A stretch of 64,000 nt of DNA from Hericium rajendrae (GCA_033439255.1 CM065880.1:3038001-3102000); one strand, 5' to 3'. Numbered from the stretch's first letter, positions 1 to 11,165 are shown. Notes: generated by a model not told the origin, from the letters alone. Numbers and translations: made by a program.

Positions 1-670
1 AGGTACTTTAGAGGGCAGCTCGTGAGCATCTCCACGTCTAATTTACCTAGGCAAGTACGAACAGTCAAGGGCGGTAGCACAGGTAACCGTATATCTCGCC
101 CATGCAAACGAATTCGAATTCTACGAGTTGCACCGATCACGGAACCTTGACTGCGAACGGCTGATACGACTGGTCTTCGAAGACGAACTTCCAGTAGATG
201 GTGTACTTAGCGCAGCTGGGTCCGTCATTCAGCCGGCGCAAATAGCTGTGTGCCCGAGTCTCTAATAGCACCGACGTCATCACGAGCTGTTCTTGTCCAT
301 CTGTTATTATCTCTTGTTCAACTATCACCCTCAGCCCGCTTCCTCTGTCGTATTATTATTTCGGGGAACTCCTTCCTTTCGCACTCATGATCTCGAATGC
401 GGGCACTCAGATGACCCCAACATCGTGAACTTATCGCCCTGTACCTCACTTTCAATATCAATTTCCACTGCTGCGCCGTGGGAGCACTGGCCTCTCTCGT
501 CTCCGTATCGGACCCAACTCGGGAATGATTTGTGTTCACCATCTGTCCAGTTCAATGTGATTTGTTCTGTCAGAAATGCTATATATACTGCCGTCCTGTC
601 CATGTGGGATCTTCATCAACGCCGCCATCTTCATCACAACACTCCCTTCCAACCACCCCCACAAGTCACC
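1..670. other. 5' flank without a recognisable gene
   Basis: Open frames on both strands overlap each other and carry no recognisable domain or convincing splice pattern. The last 100 bases form the promoter and leader of the oxidase gene that begins at 671. Confidence 0.5.
580..588 (+). promoter_or_regulatory. TATA box of the hydroxy-acid oxidase gene
   Basis: A TATATATAC-type motif lies about 85 bases upstream of the start codon, followed by a C/T-rich leader ending in CACCATGG, a good initiation context. Confidence 0.5.
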
Positions 671-2213
671 ATGGCCCTGTCCGCAAAGGCCGCCCAAGCC
701 GCCCAACAGACTGACCCGAACACGAATCGATGGTCGGCGTACATGGTCCAGTTGTACAGTACCAGGATCCCGCCGAGCATCAAGAGCTTTGACTTCTCGC
801 GGCTCGAGGCGGAGGCGCGCGAGAAGACCAAGGCATATCACGGTGCGTCCCTTCGCTGCGCACCGCCTGCATGCTCACCTCATCACACGGCGTGATCCAG
901 GCGCGTACATGTACACATTCGGGAGTGCGGGGTCGTGCGATACGGCGCGGGCGAACGTCCGTGCACTGCAGCAATGGCGCATCGTGCCCCGCATGCTCCG
1001 GGACGCGTCGGCCCGGTCCCTCGAGGTGAGCCCGCTGCGGCCCGCCCGCCCCCGCCGTCGCCCCGCTGACTGCGCCGCAGACGACGCTGTTCGGCGTCAA
1101 GTATCCCTGCCCGCTGTTCGTCGCGCCCGTCGGCGTGCAGGGCATTCTGCATGCCGACGGTGAGCTCGCGACTGCGCGTGCGGCGGCGAAGACCGGCGTG
1201 CCGCTCATCATGAGCACCGCGAGCTCGCGCTCGATCGAGGACGTCGGCAAGGCGAACGGCGACTCGCAGCGGTGGTACCAGCTCTACTGGTGCGTCCATT
1301 CCAATTTTTCGCATCAGTGTGCTAATTGCGTCGGCAGGCCACGCACGGACGAGATCACGCTCTCGATTCTGCGCCGCGCCAAAGCCGCCGGCTTCACCGC
1401 GCTCGTCGTCACCCTCGACACCATGCTCCTCGGCTGGCGCCCGCACGACCTCGAGACGGGCTACCTCCCCTTCCTGTACGGCGTCGGCAGCCAGGTCGGC
1501 ATGTCCGACCCCGTCTTCATGGCCCGCGCCGGCCTCGAGCCGCGCCACGACCACCCCGCCTTCCCCTTCTACCCGAGCGTGCTGCAGAGCCGCATCGAGC
1601 GCGGCGACAAGGAGGCCGCCGAGGCGCACAGGCTCGGCGAGCTCTTCCTGCAGGAGACGAACTCGGGCGAGTTCAAGACGTGGGACCAGCTCAAGCTGCT
1701 GCAGGACAACTGGGACGGGCCGATCATCCTCAAGGGCATCCAGCACGTCGACGACGCGATCAAGGCGATCGATGTGGGCATCAGCGGCATTATCGTCTCG
1801 AATCATGGCGGGCGGCAGGTCGACGGCGCGCTGCCGTCTATCATCGCGCTCGAGAACATCACCGCCGACCAGCGCGTGCAGGACGCGCAGCGGTCCGGGA
1901 AGTTCGCCGTCCTCTTCGACTCGGGGATCCGCACGGGCAGCGACGTGCTCAAGGCCATCGCGCTTGGCGCGCAGGGTGTCCTCGGTGCGTGTCGTCCCGT
2001 CTCTTCTCGGCCTGTGCTGATATATTTGCTTCAGTCGCCCGGCCGTTCATGTATGGTCTTGCGATCAACGGCGAGACGGGCGTTGAGGAGGTCCTGCGTG
2101 GGCTTCTTGCCGACACCGAGATCTCCTTGGGCCTGAGCGGGTACAAGGACATCAACGAGATCTGGTACAAGAAAGAGGACTTCATGACCAAGGTAGATCC
2201 GAGTCTTGTTTGA
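671..2213 (+). CDS. FMN-dependent 2-hydroxy-acid oxidase / lactate 2-monooxygenase-like
   Basis: This gene is predicted to oxidise small 2-hydroxy acids such as L-lactate or glycolate with FMN. Five exons (671-842, 901-1025, 1081-1289, 1338-1984, 2035-2213) give 443 residues, and every junction is GT-AG with the frame kept. Visible family marks are YMYTFGSAG near residue 60, RWYQLYW near 160, the catalytic-base motif SNHGGRQ near 324, the phosphate-binding stretch DSGIRTG, and ARPFMYG near the end. It is longer than glycolate oxidase (about 370 aa) because of an extended loop after the LVVTLDT strand, as in lactate 2-monooxygenase-like members. I see no clear C-terminal peroxisomal signal (it ends PSLV). 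The family is certain; the exact substrate and whether it acts as oxidase or monooxygenase are not. Confidence 0.93.
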
Positions 2214-2583
2214 GCGAAAAGCACAACGGCAGTCTGTAGATATGTATTGTAGTTATTGTTGTACTTTTGTTGCCCACATGTTACGGTCCTCTTCGTCGCC
2301 GCCCTCGAACGTTTGCCAATACGAAATACTTTGCGTGAATAGGTTCAGAAGCCGCCGGCTCGAGCGCGTGCGGGGCAGATAAGATAATCGGGGACAGGCA
2401 CAAAGCAGTCTCGGTCGTTCTCTCCGGAAGCCATATGCATCGCTCGCGGAGCATATGGACATAGTCAAAACGCATCGCGCTCTTTGCGGCCTCCTGTCTC
2501 CTTCTACCAACAGCCACGTAGGCGTCGTCTTTTAAGTCGTCTTTTCACCCCCGTTGTCCTTGAGCTCGAGCAGCTGAGACACG
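2214..2583. other. Intergenic: oxidase 3' UTR and deaminase promoter
   Basis: This stretch lies between two genes on the same strand. Short antisense open frames have no recognisable content. Confidence 0.6.
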
Positions 2584-3759
2584 ATGCGTGAGTGCAAGGC
2601 TCTACGGTACTGACTCTACAGGAACTAACTTGGTCGATCTGGGGACTGTTGTGGATTGACTCCTTTCCATGCTTTAGGCCTTATTATTCGTGACGATAAG
2701 ACCGCCGTGGGCGACTATATTGCAAACTACATCGCCAAGCGGTAAGTCTGCGCTGCGGCCTGCGCGGAACTCGCCCAGATGATGTGATACGGGGCGCGCA
2801 GCATCAATACCTTCAACCCTACACCAGAGAAGCCTTTCGTTCTAGGTCTGCCCACTGGTTCTTCGCCTATACCGACGTACAAGGCCCTGATCAAGTTTGT
2901 CAAGGAGGGCAAGCTCTCGTACGTCCACGGAGCCTATTCCTGTGTTCGCCCGCTGACTCCTTTCCCAGATTCAAGAATGTCGTGACATTCAATATGGATG
3001 AGTACGTCGGTCTGCCGAAAGACCATCCAGAATCCTACCACACCTTCATGTTCCGCGAGTTCTTCTCGCACGGTACGTCGCCCCTTCCTTCTCCCAGCCC
3101 ACCCCACTCACGCCCCCGCACGCACCAGTCGACATCGACCCAAACAACGTGAACATCCTCGACGGCAACGTGCACAACCTCATCGGCGAGTGCAAGAAAT
3201 ACGAAGCGAAGATCAAAGCGCTCGGCGGCATCGAGCTCTTCCTCGGCGGCATCGGCGAGGACGGGCACATCGCGTTCAACGAGCCCGGCAGCTCGCTCGC
3301 GTCGCGCACGCGCATCAAGACGCTCGCGTACGACACCATCCTCGCCAACGCGCGCTTCTTCAACAATGACGTCGCGGCCGTCCCGCGCATGGCGCTCACC
3401 GTCGGCGTCGGCACCGTGCTCGACGCGCGCGAGGTCGTCGTCGTCGTCACGGGCCAGCGCAAGAGTCTGGCGCTCAGCAAGGCGATTGAGGAGGGTGTGA
3501 ACCACCTGTGGACGCTGTCGGCGTTGCAGAACCACCCGTGGGCGCTGATCGTCGTGGATGAAGATGCGACAGCTGGTGCGTATCTGTTTGAGCTGTAGCG
3601 TGGTGTGTGATACTGAGGTTGCGGACAGAGCTGCATGTGAAGACCGTCAAGTACTTCAAGTCCATCGAGCGCGTGCAGGACGAAGTCGAGCAGCACCACG
3701 AACTTCTCCGCCAGCAGGGCATTGCGGAAGAGGACAACCAAGTTGGTAGCATGGACTGA
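2584..3759 (+). CDS. Glucosamine-6-phosphate deaminase (isomerase)
   Basis: The enzyme converts glucosamine-6-phosphate to fructose-6-phosphate and ammonia, the last cytosolic step of N-acetylglucosamine catabolism. Six exons (2584-2587, 2678-2741, 2802-2918, 2969-3072, 3129-3575, 3629-3759) give 288 residues, close to animal homologues (about 289) and E. coli NagB (266). The first exon is only ATGC, so the start codon is separated from the body by a 90-nt intron. The phosphate loop LGLPTGSSP is present. The catalytic residues fall at the same numbers as in E. coli: Asp72 in FNMDEY, Asp141 and His143 in GEDGHIAF, and Glu148. The C-terminal extension after residue 250 is typical of eukaryotic members. 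No other aminosugar genes are adjacent. Confidence 0.96.
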
Positions 3760-4219
3760 TTGTCTTGGTCGCCGCTAGTATCCGGCTTGCGGGGGATTGT
3801 AGAAAGAAGAAAACTATCAGAACGAACATTGAAATGACCATGTATCATGTACTTTTACCCAGAAAGCGTTGAATGTTCACTGCTAGAGTTCACAAGAAGC
3901 TGTGTTTCTATTGCGCGAGCCTGTGCACAGCGTAGCTTAGAACTCGAGGTCTCTTGGCCGAATACTCGACGCCCACAGCTGACAGCGAGAATGAATGTTT
4001 TGACAACGTTTGACAGATCTTTTAAACAATACAGGAGAAGGAATAGCAGTGCGGACTGGAGACGGATATAACAGAAACGGACATAACAGATGGCATAACA
4101 TATATGCTGCAGGAAAACTGAGTCTGGCGGGATTGAAGACAAGAAAGGTAAAGGGCATATTCATGAACAAGAAAATACACGAGAGCACACCCAACCGGAA
4201 TTGTCACGACAACCACAAT
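3760..4219. other. Intergenic between convergent genes
   Basis: This holds the 3' flanks of the deaminase (+) and of the small minus-strand gene. It is A/T-richer than the coding DNA, and no gene was recognised. Confidence 0.5.
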
Positions 4220-4495
4220 TCACGTCTTCCCGCCAGATCCAAGTCCCAACGCGCTCCCCAGCCAGTTCAAGCTCGAGCGCCGTCTGGGGACCTGCACAGT
4301 TGATACCAGAGGCTTGTCTCCCGGTGAGTTCGAAGCAGCAGGCGAGGCGCTACTCGTCTGGGATGACGGAGGAGTATCGATCGTACTGGATGGCGGTGCG
4401 GTGGTCGCGGCAGTGCTGCCCCACGTGAAGCCGAGGAAGGAGTTCGCACATGGGCGGGGCGGGTGGGGGCATTGAACAGGTGGGACGAGGGACAT
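4220..4495 (-). CDS. Small Ser/Pro/Thr-rich hypothetical protein (91 aa)
   Basis: This is an uninterrupted 91-codon frame beginning CACTATGTCC. The middle is low-complexity (Ser, Pro, Thr, Ala). Two less repetitive patches frame it: NSFLGFTWGS near residue 20 and the basic/hydrophobic RRRSSLNWLGSALGLG near the C-terminus, which reads like a conserved end. A likely 5'-UTR intron lies just upstream (4628 down to 4576, 53 nt), with a GTATGC donor, a CTGAC branch site and a CTCAG acceptor; this supports a real minus-strand transcript. I do not recognise the family. The RRRSS stretch could be a kinase target, which is only an inference from composition. Confidence 0.5.
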   Translation of the reverse strand: MSLVPPVQCPHPPRPCANSFLGFTWGSTAATTAPPSSTIDTPPSSQTSSASPAASNSPGDKPLVSTVQVPRRRSSLNWLGSALGLGSGGKT

Positions 4496-4629
4496 AGTGA
4501 CTGTGATGGATATTGAGCGGGAAGATAAGTGGGGGAGACGGTGAAGAGACGGGTTGATTCAACGCGCTAGAATGCACTGAGGGCGTCAGTGGTGTCCCGA
4601 ACAACTTGACCATTAGAACGACGCATACC

Positions 4630-6010
4630 TCGCAGACACGGGCAGGGCACCCGCGTTACTTAGATTGGAGGAACGCGAGGGAGATTGCGCAGCTAAAGGG
4701 TGTCGAGTTATTACAGATAAGAGGTGGGAGGAAGGGAGTACCAAGGCTGGTCTTTGCGCGCTTTCTGATATATGAACCAGTATCTGCTCGCCAGTTGCCA
4801 ATGGCTGTGATGGGGATGGAACAGCCTCGCATTCCGTATAGAGCCACGGATCTTATTTTCGCGCCAAGTTTGAATCGGTTGCGTAGAGTAGTTCTATGCT
4901 ACGACATCGGGTACGGGTTGTAATTGAGTTCGGGTCCGCGGCAGGTCAAACACGGAGCCGATGGGTTCGAAGGGCTTGTTTCAACAGAGAAAGGGCTAGT
5001 GATCAGGGAAAGTGTGATCGCTAGGATCGCTGCGGTTTGATTGTCCTCTCTGCAGGTAAGTTACATTGCAGAGCAAGCGATATGATATGTACTCAGCCTA
5101 TTGTTTTACAATGCGGAGCGTTGTGAGCCATCGAATTCGTAGTCTGGCCTGCGCAGCAGAAAATTGATCCGAAAATATGGTACGCAAGCTCGTGTGACGA
5201 TGGGTTTGACGGGAGCGCAGTTGCCCGTGAGGCGTTGATCGGGTCCGCCCGCAGGCTGGCGTCCCAGATAGATTGTCCCTCCAGTCGGTCTCTTGGTATT
5301 TGAGAATGTCATGTCGTTTGCCATCTTCCGCTGTCTTGACTATGTCCTGATCGGCACGGAGCTAGTCAATGGAAAAGCTCCGCATTTACAGACTACAACA
5401 TTTCCCTGGAAATGCAATCTTGAGCAATTTTTCAGAATACTTCTGTATTTCAAGGATGTATCACTGCCGGATGGCCCTATCATCAATCCACGACAGTGGT
5501 CACGGTACGATCTGCGGCTGCGGTACCAACCTCGGCTCACGCGATCAAAATTTCGGCCTTGATGCTAGTGGGCCCACTATAATCACTTAAATATGCATAG
5601 ATATGAGATAAGGATCGCAAGTATACCAGCTCCAGGACTTACTGTGCACTTGTAAATCTGAATTGTCTGGTGAGTTTTCTTCGCAAAGATGCCGTTCCGG
5701 AGGCTACAACGTCGATGTCAAGTCGAGGGGAGTTTCCTTCTTTGGATGAGTCGGCGCGCTTAATTGGACGCATTGGTGAGAAGTCGCAGAAATCGCCACG
5801 AATAAGAAATGGCAACTGGGATGCTAATAGTTAAATGCCAACCTTGACTTGAGAATCACCCAAACACCCCGTACATCAACACCCCGACCCTGCAGAAGAT
5901 CCAAATCAGTCCACGAACATCGACGCGAGGCGTACCAGAACAACCTATATTGATGCACGCGAGCAACACGTTGAACCATATCAATGAGCCGCCGAAGCAA
6001 GCTAGCCAGT
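4630..6010. other. No recognisable gene
   Basis: Only short overlapping frames are present, without domains, splice-consistent extension or repeats. Confidence 0.4.
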
Positions 6011-6014
6011 CGCA

Positions 6015-6144
6015 CTCTCCACGAGGGAGAGCGAGGACGGCATAAGGGGATATGCCCCGTAGGGCAGAAGTTTCACGAAGAAACGGGGTTCAAAAAATTA
6101 GACCGATCGTCGCGGGGGACTTGTAAAGTCCCCAAAGCACGACG
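6015..6144. other. Cluster of perfect stem-loops, possible structured RNA
   Basis: Four stem-loops occur in 130 bases. CTCTCC (6015-6020) pairs with GGAGAG (6026-6031). GGCATA (6039-6044) pairs with TATGCC (6051-6056). GTTTC (6070-6074) pairs with GAAAC (6080-6084). GGGGACTT (6115-6122) pairs with AAGTCCCC (6126-6133), and this last one sits inside an outer stem CGTCG (6108-6112) with CGACG (6140-6144). The first and third loops both contain ACGA. I could not match it to RNase P/MRP RNA, SRP RNA, U3 or a tRNA. It may be a non-coding RNA, part of a mobile-element end, or chance. Confidence 0.35.
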
Positions 6145-8108
6145 GGCCGCAGTAGAGCAACGAGGGCTCGGCGAGATCAAGTAAGGACTTGAGGGAAGGA
6201 ATCATCCTCGAATGAGTTCTGTGAAGGAAACATAAGACGTATTAGCACGAATGTTGAGCGACGCACCTGCAACCCCTTGATTCTGAAAGTGATGCTCTTC
6301 GTGACGTTCACTAGATGAGCTGATGAGTAGATGCAATATATAGACGAATGATTGAAAAATACAAACTATCAAATTTTGGCAGCGGTCTTCGAGCACGACG
6401 AAAGAATTCTGGCAAAATTCAAAGAGTTAGTGAAATGAGCACAGTCCAGGCTCGAGTGAGCTTTGACAAGACGTCTTGAAGCACGCAGTCGATCAGAAGC
6501 CCCATGATTGTGATGGAAGCAGGCCTGCATCGTTTGAGGCAGATGTTGATAGCACGGAGACGAAGCGAGCAGAATCGAGTAGGAAGGCCGGAGAGACAGC
6601 GAAATAGGCCAGGAGGATGAGCAGGAAAACAGTGAGCGATGAAGACGAGCAAGCGGCATAAGCAAAACAGGTGCGAACATGTCAACGTCAAAGCACCAGA
6701 ATTGACCAGAGCATAGATCTTAGATATCCAATAAGTGAACCAAGAGCAGGAGGAGGAGCAGAACAAGAGCAACGGGCAAGGCGTGCAAATGGACTTGAAG
6801 ACAGAGTAGCATTGCCAAAGGAGACCGAGGAGCGACAAGACATAACAGACAGACGCAATAAGAATTAAAGAACAAAACGAAACCCAGAGCGCATATTTGA
6901 CGAGACAGCAGCAGCAAGGTAGCAGTGGACAGAGCAAAGCGACAGACATCCGATATGGATGGTGTTGAGAATCATAGGCCAAAGTCAACAGACCGAAGAG
7001 AATGCAGAATAGGCAAACCGGAAGGTGGCATAATTGAACATAGGCGGATGCCACAAGACGATGTTGAAGAGCACGGCGCAGGATGCAAGGCAGAAGAGAC
7101 ACGACGACAGGGCTTGACATGAAGAAATGAACATGATGGGATGCCTGCAAGTCCGGATAATCAAGAAAGCCACAGCGACGAGAGTGCCATGATGATGGGC
7201 AGCAATAAATAAGAATAATAAAGCGCAGAGAAACTCAAGAGGAGAGTATAGGTTGATGCAGTAATCAGAAAGGGGGTGGAGAAGGAAGGCGAAGGGAGGG
7301 ACGGGGGATAGCAGATGGCCAGAAGGGCTCACCCCGCGTCCCTTATATACGCAGAGGACAAAAGGCCGGTCGCACATGCCAGCGGGCACAACACGCCCTG
7401 ACCAGGTCCATAACGCTTTGATGTGGCTCCGATAGCGCAACACGCGCAGAAAACAAGGATGTACAGCGGCGTCGCACTGTGGCTCTGGCGGTCAAAGCGT
7501 CGCTTAAGCGCCCGCCACAGAAGCCTTGTATTATTGTTGCCAGCGCTTCTCGCGCTTTTTTTCGCCCTGGCGCGGGCGGTGCGGAAGCCGCGGCCACAGG
7601 TGAAGCAGCAGAATAGGACTGATAATCTGGACACGCGCCATTTAGAAGGAAGTCCTGTGCTGTATGAGCATATACGTAGCTCAGCGCGCCGGAAGAGGCG
7701 ACCCGAAGAGGTCTGCTTGAATCTATTGAGCGGCACACGCATCAGAACAACGTGGCCGTCGTGCTGCTGACAATGGAAAATGCCTGGGCTTATTGTTCTA
7801 AACTGCGGTTTGCGGAGGCGGCGGCGACGTCGCACAGCGGCCGTTGTCGGCCCAACGGTGGACGAGTTGACGCGTCCCCGACGCGGTCTTGATCGATCGC
7901 TTTCGGACAATCCCGACTCGGGCGCCTAAGCAACGCGTCGGTCATCGCGCTACGCGTTCTGATCAGCTACATTCACGCTCTGCATACAGGTGAACAGAGT
8001 CACCCACAACTTCACTCATGCTCTACAGATATTCTACTCGTGCATTCTGCTCTACATGGCAATGATAACAGTTCTCAAGCAAGTACGTCAGTGATCTTCT
8101 ATGCATCG
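6145..8108. other. Purine-skewed block with minus-strand TATA box; no gene recognised
   Basis: From about 6.4 to 7.3 kb the + strand is strongly A/G-rich, so the minus strand is C/T-rich. This keeps several minus frames open, the longest about 243 codons at 6419-7150, starting without ATG. Its translation is Leu/Cys-rich with no domain or conserved motif. A TATATAAGG motif on the minus strand near 7345 is followed by a pyrimidine-rich leader. The strand skew and a short GCGCTCTGGGTTT match recall the A repeat of the retroelement at 9.4-16.6 kb, so an old relic of a related element is possible but unproven. Confidence 0.3.
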
Positions 8109-8510
8109 CTACATAACATCTTCCCAATTATCCGGTACAGGTCCTTGACTGGCCGGCTGCTGCACGACTGGCGGCGCCAATGCCGGCATAGGAACAGCAG
8201 TAAAAGCAGGCAGCTCCGGCTGCTGCACCACGGTATATGGGCGGGCACCCGGTGCGGGCGTCGAACTGGCACTCGGCGGCCGCGACACGACCGACGTCCA
8301 GCCACTCGCAGTGCCCGCAGCGGGCATACGGAGCACCGCCGACTGTGCGCACCACGCATTCGCGGGCGCGCGCAGGTCCGCGAGCTTGCCCGGATTTGTC
8401 GCGTATCTCGATAAGCATGTTTTCATGTCATTTGCAGCTGCGGACGCAGTCCACTCTTGAAAGTTTATTGTAGTATCTGGGATTCCTGTGAAGATATCTC
8501 CTTTGGCAAG
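8109..8510 (-). pseudogene. 3'-terminal exon of an unrecognised gene, cut off from its 5' part
   Basis: On the minus strand a TAG acceptor at 8511-8512 opens a 134-codon frame that runs to a stop at 8109. It reads like protein, not chance: charged N-terminal part (FQEWTASAAANDMK, CLSRYATNPGKLADLR), then a Pro/Ala/Val-rich tail ending VPDNWEDVM. I do not recognise the family. The exon straddles the outer border of the left 934-bp duplicate, so its first 30 nt lie inside the duplicated segment. The matching upstream exons should lie on the far side of the 7.2-kb element (see 17362-17630), so the gene is presumably split and inactive here. Confidence 0.45.
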
Positions 8511-9414
8511 CTAGTGACATCAGCTCGACCTTCGACCTTCGTCAGTCTCCTCGCGTCTCTATCGTTCGAGGGCTCGCTTGCTGGAGTGAAAACCTCCCTG
8601 TGAGAGGATAAAGATTCGTTTCTTTCATGAGAAGTTGTGCAAGGGAATGATTCGGTCCGTATTGAACATCAAAACGCTGACGATAATTTTCTCTGAATTC
8701 TCTTTGTTTTATGAATGCGCCGCTTAGCGCGTTAGTGATGAACTGGCCCCGCTGTCTCACGTATGCTGAATGATCGCGCTGGCCCTGCTGTCTTGCAATG
8801 GCTCGGTCATTTTCTGATGCTGAAGCTCGAGACGTGTTGGCAGTACGTATATTTGCATTGGGCAGTATCCGATGTCATGGATTACTCGCTGATACATTTC
8901 ATACAACGTCTAAGGTGTAATTTGGGGCCATAACGTTGGAAGCATCCTTTCTATGCCTATCGCCGGCCTCCTTCGATTCAGTAATTCAATGCAGGAAGAG
9001 TAAATCGACGTGAATTCGATTTCATTGGATATTCCGATCCCATTTCCGCTCAGACCTCAAGCAAACGACCAAGTCATCTATCTCAGGTCCTTGATGGATG
9101 CTTGGTCTTACTTCTGCGCCCAATGGCATGGATGAAATTCGAAAGTGCTGTCAACGGGTTCACAGCCTTCCTTCATCTCGTCTCGTTTCCTTGTCGTTTC
9201 ACTGAACAGCCGACGCTAATATGCGACCATGGTGTGAATCATGCTGCCATATAACTCGAACTACATCGGCATTTCCACGATGCGCCACGTACCCGTCGAG
9301 ATCGAGAGTAACGAGGAATGGGTCGAATTGAGCGCCAGTGAATGTCCGATCATAGCTAGCCGGAACTGCGGTGTTCACATCGGCTTCTCGGCACTTCCAT
9401 TCGCGAATGTAATG
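8481..9414. repeat. Left copy of a 934-bp direct repeat flanking the Ngaro-like element
   Basis: This has the same length as 16644-17577. Translations of its open frames match the other copy residue for residue, and I saw no difference by eye. It ends exactly where the element begins (9414/9415). It does not start TG or end CA, contains no retroelement parts, and includes pieces of a minus-strand host-type gene, so it is duplicated target DNA and not an LTR. Confidence 0.9.
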
Positions 9415-9682
9415 TCTATGGACGGCGCGTTCAGTGTTGGCTGACATTGCACACATATGCCAGAGAAGACAGCGAGAGAGGATGACATGGGATCCAATTG
9501 GGAGAGCGGTAACAAGATGCAGTGACATAGAATGACAAGCAAAGCATTATGACTAAATGACGTGCAAAAGGTTCACAAATTGAGACGCATGAAAAGGTGC
9601 AACGCAAAGGATGGGCGAAAGCCCCTTGGGGCTTCCCGACCGAGATGCCGACTCTAACCGAAAACAACAAGCAGACAAGGAG
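9415..9682 (-). repeat. Repeat B2 of the Ngaro-like element (3' terminal)
   Basis: This 268-bp copy matches 11192-11459 (B1) and forms the outer end of the element next to the left 934-bp duplicate. Confidence 0.9.
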
Positions 9683-9839
9683 TGAAAGGGCGGGAGGGCC
9701 CAAAAGAGGGAGTGGTGGGAGGGCAGATAGCGGTAAAAGAGTGAGACATCTGAGGTCAAGGATCAGAAGATTGGGAAGGCGAAAGAGAAGGAGAAGCGAG
9801 GTATGAGAAGATTAGAATTGATAAGAAGATAGCATGAAA

Positions 9840-10826
9840 TCAGGCACGGCAGGTATTATTAGCAGGAAAGGCTGGCGTGGAGAAAGGGACTGGGTTGGAG
9901 ATAAGCGGGTCCACAGCAGACCGCCCGAGGGCATGAAGGGGGATGCCCTCCCCACCATAGAGGACATGGGCATCAGCGAGCTGCTGCTGCATGGTGGGGC
10001 TGGAGAAGCGGCCACGGCTGGAGGACGCGGGGTCAGTAGGAATGACAGGGCCTGCACGCTGGAGGTACGCCTTCCCGGCAGCAACATGAGAACAGTCACA
10101 CCAGGGATCATGAGGGGATAACAGGCGGTTGGGAGGAAGGGGCGTGGTGACATCAGGAAGATGAGAGTGGAGGGCGCAGGCAAGGGAGGAAATGAGAATA
10201 GGCGGGTTGGCCCACTCGTAGGGAACGGAGATGATGCCCTTTTCACGAATGGCATCAGCCTCAACGACGGGATGTCGGGAGGAGTAGCAGGAGCCAGAGA
10301 GAATGCGGCAGGCACTCTGGCACAGGCGACGGAAGAGGGAGGGCCGGACGGGGAGGAAAGATGGTGGGCATTTGGTGAAGAGAAAATGGACCCAGTACTT
10401 CTCAACTCCAAAAACACCGGTAATGGTACCATCAACGCCAGAGTAGTAACCATCGGGGGCATGGAGGCGGATGGAGTCACCAACCTGCACTGGATGAGCT
10501 GGCCGACAGATCATCGCCCAGAAGGTAGCATCTCCTGAGGCGGTGGTAGCCCAATTGGTGGCACGCACGTGCAAGCTGAGCCGGGGATCAGGGAAGGATG
10601 GGAGAGGAAAACCGGCAATGGGCCAAACAGGAGAAGAAGGTGGTGGGGAGGGACAGCTAAAAAGGGAAGGGCAGTGCTGAGCACCTGACGTGTCGATGTG
10701 GAGGTGAGGACGAAGGGAGTGTGACATGATGGCTGAAGAGGGCGCAGGGGATACCGGATGAAGAGGAAGGAAGAAGGAGGTGCCAAAAGCTTTGGGCAAG
10801 AGTTTGAGGCGAATGTTTTCACTCAT
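9840..10826 (-). CDS. Extra open frame between A2 and B2 of the Ngaro-like element
   Basis: A 328-codon frame starts at an ATG and lies outside the usual gene block, in the segment between repeats A2 and B2. Most of it is Pro/Ser-rich and unstructured in appearance. One stretch near residues 115-150 (VQVGDSIRLHAPDGYYSG followed by a KYWVHF strand) looks like a small beta-barrel of KOW or SH3 type. Vertebrate Ngaro elements may carry a hydrolase and DIRS elements a methyltransferase; I see neither motif here. It could be a genuine accessory gene or a frame left open by base composition. Confidence 0.4.
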   Translation of the reverse strand: MSENIRLKLLPKAFGTSFFLPLHPVSPAPSSAIMSHSLRPHLHIDTSGAQHCPSLFSCPSPPPSSPVWPIAGFPLPSFPDPRLSLHVRATNWATTASGDATFWAMICRPAHPVQVGDSIRLHAPDGYYSGVDGTITGVFGVEKYWVHFLFTKCPPSFLPVRPSLFRRLCQSACRILSGSCYSSRHPVVEADAIREKGIISVPYEWANPPILISSLACALHSHLPDVTTPLPPNRLLSPHDPWCDCSHVAAGKAYLQRAGPVIPTDPASSSRGRFSSPTMQQQLADAHVLYGGEGIPLHALGRSAVDPLISNPVPFSTPAFPANNTCRA

Positions 10827-11033
10827 TTTTGGGAGAGGCAGGAGGTGCTAGAGAGAGCAGAAGAGGAAAAAAGGACGGGTAGATATATCCAACATTAAAG
10901 CGCCGAAGGGAGCGGAGGTTGAAAATGAGGGCAGAAAAAAGAGCAGCCGGAGCCGAGTGGAGAGATGGAAGAGGGAGCAAGGTAAAGAGCACAAGCCGAA
11001 AGGTGTGGGTGATCATGCCGAGAGAGGTGGGTG

Positions 11034-11123
11034 GGTGAAAAGAGAATAGAAGGCCAAAAACCCAGAGCGCACAACACGATGGAACGAGCAGTGAGTAACA
11101 GAGAAAGAGCGATCAGCCCTCTG
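11034..11123 (-). repeat. Repeat A2 of the Ngaro-like element (internal)
   Basis: This 90-bp copy matches the 5'-terminal repeat A1 at 16555-16644. Confidence 0.9.
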
Positions 11124-11134
11124 TAATCACTACT

Positions 11135-11165
11135 TGACCATAGACCTTAGTCTAGGGTCTAGCTC
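11135..11165. other. Imperfect palindrome at the B1/A2 junction
   Basis: TAGACCTTA (11141-11149) and TAGGGTCTA (11153-11161) form an inverted pair with one mismatch and a 3-base centre. It sits in the 68-bp spacer between B1 and A2. CCATAGAC, just inside, repeats the outer end of B2 in inverted form. In this order the internal junction templates rejoining of the element ends and is a plausible recombinase site; that role is inferred from position. Confidence 0.4.

Noticed and set aside
6419-7150. 243-codon minus-strand frame as a membrane protein gene
   Set aside because: It starts without ATG, its Leu/Cys richness follows from the C/T-rich strand, and neighbouring frames are open as well.
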